DNA of 19,998 nt from assembly GCA_947452875.1 (NCBI GenBank), contig CANGEZ010000010.1, forward strand, positions 1 through 19,998. Direction: 5' to 3'. The position numbers were made by a program, and so were the translations under genes. The stretch comes from Chitinophagaceae bacterium (GTDB lineage Bacteria > Bacteroidota > Bacteroidia > Chitinophagales > Chitinophagaceae). Below, in pieces: positions 16,445 through 19,998 of this stretch (position 1 is its first letter; every line of letters starts with the position of its first letter). The notes beneath the pieces were generated by a model that ran no database searches, was not told the origin of the DNA, and saw only the letters and a program-made list of their open reading frames with translations.

Positions 16445-17260
16445 TTACCACTCGATAAAGTAAATCAACTTCCAAGGCCCTTTAATAGCGTAGGTTTCGC
16501 TAAGATTGGTGATTTTTTCAGGCTGGGTTAAAAAAAGTTCAATATTGTGGTCTAGTCCTTTGATTTGTAATTCCTGAAATGCTTTTGCATAAAGTTTTAC
16601 GTCACCGAGTTTATTGGTATTTTCAAAAAACTCATGCCTTGTTTTTTCACTGTAAGTAAGCATAAAACTATTGCCTAAGCCATTCCCATCTAGATCAAAC
16701 CACTCGTAATGTCGATATATTGGATAGGTATCCGCCGGGTAGGCAATGTTGACATATTGAGTACTTAAATCTGCAGTAATCTTCTTAGGCCTTCTACCTT
16801 TAGAATTGGGAATAACAATACTTCCCCAACCTTTCGATTGGTCATCACTAACCATTCCTTCCAAATTATTCTGATTAAGTTCTGTAGGTATTCTGAGATT
16901 GGAAACGTATTTAAAATATTCTTGGTTTTTTTTTGAAGTATCAGATTCGATAATCAGAAAAAAGGAATCATCCGACCAATTTACAGAATCTATGTTTCCA
17001 TTGATTTTCTTTCCTGAACCGATATTGAGTATGAAATCACCAGATGCATTTGACTGTATGCTATTTTTTTCAGCAAACACAACATGGCCATTAGCTGAAT
17101 GTTGAATAATTGAAGTTTTAAGAAAGTAGATTTGATTGATATTCTTTGAGGCTTTTCCTGATGAAATTTTGCCAAGGTTCGTTTGAAATGAAATTTGCTG
17201 GGCTGAAGCAGCAAAAATGGAAAAGAATAAAATATTTATAAGAAGTGTCTTCACATTCAT
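16445..17260 (-). CDS. Secreted protein of unknown function with Bacteroidota N-terminal beta module
   Basis: A 271-residue exported protein. The signal peptide ends at AASAQ (about residue 21). Residues about 22-105 follow a pattern seen at the N-terminus of many Bacteroidota T9SS-related proteins: TSIIQHSANGHVVFAEKNS, then ASGDFILNIGSG, then DSVNWSDDSFFLIIESD. This is a beta-sandwich module of unknown role. The remainder (about 106-271) was not recognized; it holds a GWGSIVIP stretch, a YEWFDLDGNGLGN segment that looks like a calcium-binding-type loop, and ends in a Trp. There is no T9SS C-terminal domain, so secretion to the periplasm or surface via another signal is open. It shares its end point with the convergent DUF4919-like gene. 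Confidence 0.65.
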   Translation of the reverse strand: MNVKTLLINILFFSIFAASAQQISFQTNLGKISSGKASKNINQIYFLKTSIIQHSANGHVVFAEKNSIQSNASGDFILNIGSGKKINGNIDSVNWSDDSFFLIIESDTSKKNQEYFKYVSNLRIPTELNQNNLEGMVSDDQSKGWGSIVIPNSKGRRPKKITADLSTQYVNIAYPADTYPIYRHYEWFDLDGNGLGNSFMLTYSEKTRHEFFENTNKLGDVKLYAKAFQELQIKGLDHNIELFLTQPEKITNLSETYAIKGPWKLIYFIEW

Positions 17261-17388
17261 GAAAAATTACAAAACTCAAAATTAGCGAACTGAACATTAT
17301 AAAAAAATTCAGTTTGTTTATTTTTTTTTACCTTTATATTCTGAGAATTCATAGCCATACTATTGATTCAAAACCCAAAGATGATTTT

Positions 17389-17760
17389 ATGAGATTTTTC
17401 AAAATTTTCTTGTTGCTCGCCTTTACTTTTTTTTCTGCCCAATCATTTTCAATTCATAACGCGAATCCAAATAAATGCGATCTGCAATTTGAATATTACA
17501 TCTACATTTCCGGAGTAACAGAAAGAAATGATGTGTTATCACTTCAAGCATTAATTCAGAAAAAAGAAGGGGTCAGTTTTTTTATGGCAGAAAGATTTCC
17601 TGTAAGATGTTTTGTGTTAAAATCAAGCCGCCACATTAGCGAAACGGAATTTAAAAAATGGATTCCAGTAAAATATGTTATTGAAAGTTTTGGAGAGGGC
17701 AATGCTGCCAAAGAAACTGCTTACAGAATATACAACCAATATAAAAAATCAAATCAATAA
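17389..17760 (+). CDS. Small exported protein, possible ferredoxin-like fold
   Basis: A 123-residue protein not assigned to a named family. ATG 17389 gives a signal peptide (MRFFKIFLLLAFTFF, cleavage near SAQSFS); the frame is open from 17314 but the extra 25 residues precede this peptide. The mature part alternates predicted beta and helix: YYIYISGV, a helix (NDVLSLQALIQ), a GV turn, FPVRCFVLKS, a helix (SETEFKKWI), then VKYVIESFGEG. This order resembles the heavy-metal-associated (HMA) ferredoxin-like fold, but the metal-binding CxxC is absent; that reading is inference. The stop codon is 2 bases before the start of the next gene, so the two are translated from one transcript and the product may act with, or help fold or export, the large adhesin. 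Confidence 0.65.
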   Translation: MRFFKIFLLLAFTFFSAQSFSIHNANPNKCDLQFEYYIYISGVTERNDVLSLQALIQKKEGVSFFMAERFPVRCFVLKSSRHISETEFKKWIPVKYVIESFGEGNAAKETAYRIYNQYKKSNQ

Positions 17761-17762
17761 AG

Positions 17763-19998
17763 ATGAGATTAGGCATTGTACTGTTTTTTTCATTTTTGTC
17801 GCTGACCAATACTTTTGTTTTTGCACAAACCTTCAATGGCACTGGAGGAGATATTCCTGATGCCGGCGCAACACCAACTTGCTTTCCTATCAATGTAACA
17901 GGGATAGGAACAATCAATAACAGCTTTGGCGTGGCTACTGTATGTTTGGATATTACACATACCTGGGATTCTGATTTAGAAATTGCATTACATGCTCCAG
18001 ATGGCACTATTGTTTTTCTTTCAGTTCAAAATGGAGGTTCCGGACAAAACTTCACAGGTACTTGTTTTACAGGAACCGCACTTTCCTCAATATCTACAGG
18101 AATCGCACCTTTTACAGGTTCCTATCTTCCTGATGAACCATTAGGAGCCGTAAATAATGGACAAAATGCTAATGGAACTTGGTCTTTATGTATTCAAGAT
18201 GTTTTAGGTTTATTCACCGGAACTTTAAATAGCTGGAGCATCACATTCAACAATACACCAGCACCTCCTCCTCCGGTACAACCCCCTTGCTTGGGAAATC
18301 CTCCTGCTGGCGATGATTGCGTTGCTGCTACAGCAGTGTGTAATTTCAGCGGCTATTGTGGAAATACTTCTAGTACTTACAATGCAGATGAATGGCCCGA
18401 ATTAACAGCAGCATTTTGTGGCACCTTAGAAAATAATTCATTCATCACTTTTGTGGCTTCTGCAACTACTGCTTCATTTAATGTTTGGGTGAGCAATAGT
18501 GCAACCGGCAATGGCATTCAAATGATGTTTTATGATGGCGGATGTGGATCCGGAGCAGTGAATACTTATGGTTGTTACGGACAAATTCAACCCAGTTTGT
18601 TTCCAACTGCAGTTACGGCAACTGGCCTAACAATCGGCAATACTTATTACCTCATGTTTGATGGATATGCAGGAGATGTTTGCGATTATACAATTGCGCC
18701 TTTATCAGGTGTAAATATTCTTGATGTGTCTACAAGTGCAGGTTCTGGTGGTGCCTCATCTTCAACCACAATTTGTATTGGTGAGAGTGTAAATCTTACT
18801 GCTTCGGGAGGAAATGGAACATATAGCTGGACCGGCGCCGGATTAAACACTACAACCGGTTCTGTAGTTACGGCCACACCTACAGTAACAACTGTTTACT
18901 CTGTCACATCATCTGATCCAGGCGGTAACTGTCCAATTACAAAAGATTTTACAGTAAATGTAACTTTAACGCCTATTCCTCCTGTAGTAACAACACCGGT
19001 TACGTTGTGTCAAAATTCGGTAGCATCGCCACTTACAGCAAATGGTTCTGGCTTATTATGGTATAGTACATTAACAGGTGGCCCTGCAGGAACTGCAACA
19101 GCTCCAATACCTTCAACGGCTGCTGTAGGCAATATCACTTATTATGTAAGCCAAACATTAACCTGTGGTGAAAGCATTCGAGTTCCTATTGTTGTTAACA
19201 CCATTGACGCAACTCCGGCCCCAGCTGTAAATACTCCTGTTACATTTTGTCAGAACTCCATAGCTACTGCCTTAACTGCAACTGGCAATGGATTATTATG
19301 GTACACAAATGCCACAGGCGGAACTGGTAGTGCGACTGCACCAATCCCTTCAACTACAACACCAGGAAATACAATTTATTTTGTAACTCAAAATGGCAAC
19401 TGCGGCGAAAGCCCAAGAACACCTATAACAGTAAGCATAACACCATTGCCTTCCCCTCCTACCGTTGTCACTCCTATAACGTATTGCATTGGATCACCTA
19501 CCAGTCAACTTACTGCAACTGGGACTGATTTGCATTGGTATTATTTCGGAACGGGTGGTACTGCTTTGGCTGCAGCCCCAACGCCATCATCAGCAACAAT
19601 TGGCAACTCGGCATATTATGTGAGTCAGACTGTAAATAGTTGCGAGGGACCTCGTGCATCTATTGTTGTTACTATCGTTGCTGCAACTGCAACTCCGGTA
19701 GTATCATCTCCGGTAGTATATTGCCAAGATGCCATTGCAAATCCTCTAACCGCAACAGGTAGTGGATTATTATGGTACACTACTTCATCAGGTGGCACAG
19801 GAAATTCAACTGCTCCAACACCATCAACAGCTACATCCGGAAATGTCAACTATTATGTAAGTCAAACTACAAACTGCGGCGAAAGTCCAAGAGCTTCAAT
19901 AACGGTTACGGTTAACCCAACACCATCGGCGCCAACTGTTGGTTCGCCTTTGTCATATTGTATTGCTGCCACTGCAGTTCCTTTAACTGCAACTGGAA
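17763..19998 (+). CDS. Giant surface protein: P domain plus Ig-like repeats (3' partial)
   Basis: The frame is open from ATG 17763 to the window end (745 codons), so the C-terminus is not seen. The signal peptide ends FVFAQ at residue 22. Residues about 23-165 form a P/Homo B (proprotein convertase P) domain: WDSDLEIALHAPDGT, then NGTWSLCIQDVLGLFTGTLNSW. A Pro-rich linker leads to a Cys-rich beta domain (about 175-316, GDDCVAATAVC ... YYLMFDGYAGDVCDY), then a PKD/Ig-like domain (about 320-400). From about 408 there are tandem 79-80-residue Ig-like units with cores CQN, LTATGxGLLWY, APxPST and YYVSQ. Such proteins usually end in a T9SS sorting domain (type A or the CHU_C-type B) and act as adhesins or gliding-related surface fibres. 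It is 2 bases downstream of the small exported gene. Confidence 0.85.
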   Translation, partial: MRLGIVLFFSFLSLTNTFVFAQTFNGTGGDIPDAGATPTCFPINVTGIGTINNSFGVATVCLDITHTWDSDLEIALHAPDGTIVFLSVQNGGSGQNFTGTCFTGTALSSISTGIAPFTGSYLPDEPLGAVNNGQNANGTWSLCIQDVLGLFTGTLNSWSITFNNTPAPPPPVQPPCLGNPPAGDDCVAATAVCNFSGYCGNTSSTYNADEWPELTAAFCGTLENNSFITFVASATTASFNVWVSNSATGNGIQMMFYDGGCGSGAVNTYGCYGQIQPSLFPTAVTATGLTIGNTYYLMFDGYAGDVCDYTIAPLSGVNILDVSTSAGSGGASSSTTICIGESVNLTASGGNGTYSWTGAGLNTTTGSVVTATPTVTTVYSVTSSDPGGNCPITKDFTVNVTLTPIPPVVTTPVTLCQNSVASPLTANGSGLLWYSTLTGGPAGTATAPIPSTAAVGNITYYVSQTLTCGESIRVPIVVNTIDATPAPAVNTPVTFCQNSIATALTATGNGLLWYTNATGGTGSATAPIPSTTTPGNTIYFVTQNGNCGESPRTPITVSITPLPSPPTVVTPITYCIGSPTSQLTATGTDLHWYYFGTGGTALAAAPTPSSATIGNSAYYVSQTVNSCEGPRASIVVTIVAATATPVVSSPVVYCQDAIANPLTATGSGLLWYTTSSGGTGNSTAPTPSTATSGNVNYYVSQTTNCGESPRASITVTVNPTPSAPTVGSPLSYCIAATAVPLTATG
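18984..19998 (+). repeat. Tandem array of about 237-base Ig-like coding units
   Basis: The conserved cysteine codon recurs at 19008, 19248, 19485, 19722 and 19959, spacings of 240, 237, 237 and 237 bases, always in frame. Five units are seen, the last cut by the window end. Each contains the Trp-Tyr core (usually GLLWY) and a YYV or YFV strand. The array almost certainly continues. Confidence 0.9.

Noticed and set aside
17277..17284. CAAAATTA, a -7-like element (minus strand TAATTTTG) upstream of the gene at 16445-17260
   Set aside because: No -33 element lies at a suitable distance and such an AT-rich octamer is expected by chance.
17314..17388. Upstream ATG-like start for the small exported protein
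   Set aside because: The signal peptide begins at ATG 17389; the extra 25 residues come from a T-rich stretch that is probably promoter sequence.
18984..19998. Regular repeats considered as a CRISPR array
   Set aside because: The unit is about 237 bases, stays in frame and codes for Ig-like domains; there are no short identical repeats with unique spacers.

Overview
The window comes from a member of the phylum Bacteroidota. Evidence: the DNA is AT-rich; secreted proteins use the type IX secretion (T9SS) style of repeat-rich adhesin with a C-terminal sorting domain; there is a SusC-like TonB-dependent receptor, a DUF5689 lipoprotein with a C-K-K lipobox, and a DUF4919-like protein; starts lack Shine-Dalgarno sequences; and the promoter in front of fusA fits the Bacteroidota pattern TTTG-N19-TAnnTTTG. 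I cannot fix the family or genus. No RNA genes, insertion sequences, phage genes or CRISPR arrays were seen.

Layout. (1) 1-3340: the 3' part of recJ (+) converges on htpG (-) across a shared hairpin. (2) 3463-11139: three minus-strand genes, transcribed right to left: a TonB-dependent outer-membrane receptor, a DUF5689 OB-fold lipoprotein made of two tandem copies, and a large secreted lamin-tail-domain protein with a T9SS tail. Divergent from these is a plus-strand S1/P1-type zinc nuclease with all nine metal ligands. The short divergent spacer carries a Fur-box-like sequence. Together these four genes look like an envelope module for attacking extracellular nucleic acid (or another phosphoester) and taking up the products, possibly under metal control. 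The grouping is my inference. (3) 12081-15192: a DEDDy 3'-5' exonuclease and a solitary fusA (EF-G), both on the minus strand, fusA with its own promoter and terminator. (4) 15470-17260: a secreted DUF4919-like protein (+) abutting a secreted unknown protein (-), stop codon against stop codon. (5) 17389-19998: a small exported protein and, 2 bases later, the start of a very long cell-surface protein (P domain, then a run of about 79-residue Ig-like repeats) that leaves the window.

Gene boundaries are tight. Two convergent pairs have touching or overlapping stop codons (12081-12084 and 16442-16447). Minus-strand genes end in hairpins that pair better when read as minus-strand RNA, which supports the strand calls. 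Several predicted reading frames extend upstream of the true start; signal peptides and conserved N-termini were used to move starts to 12770, 15470 and 17389.
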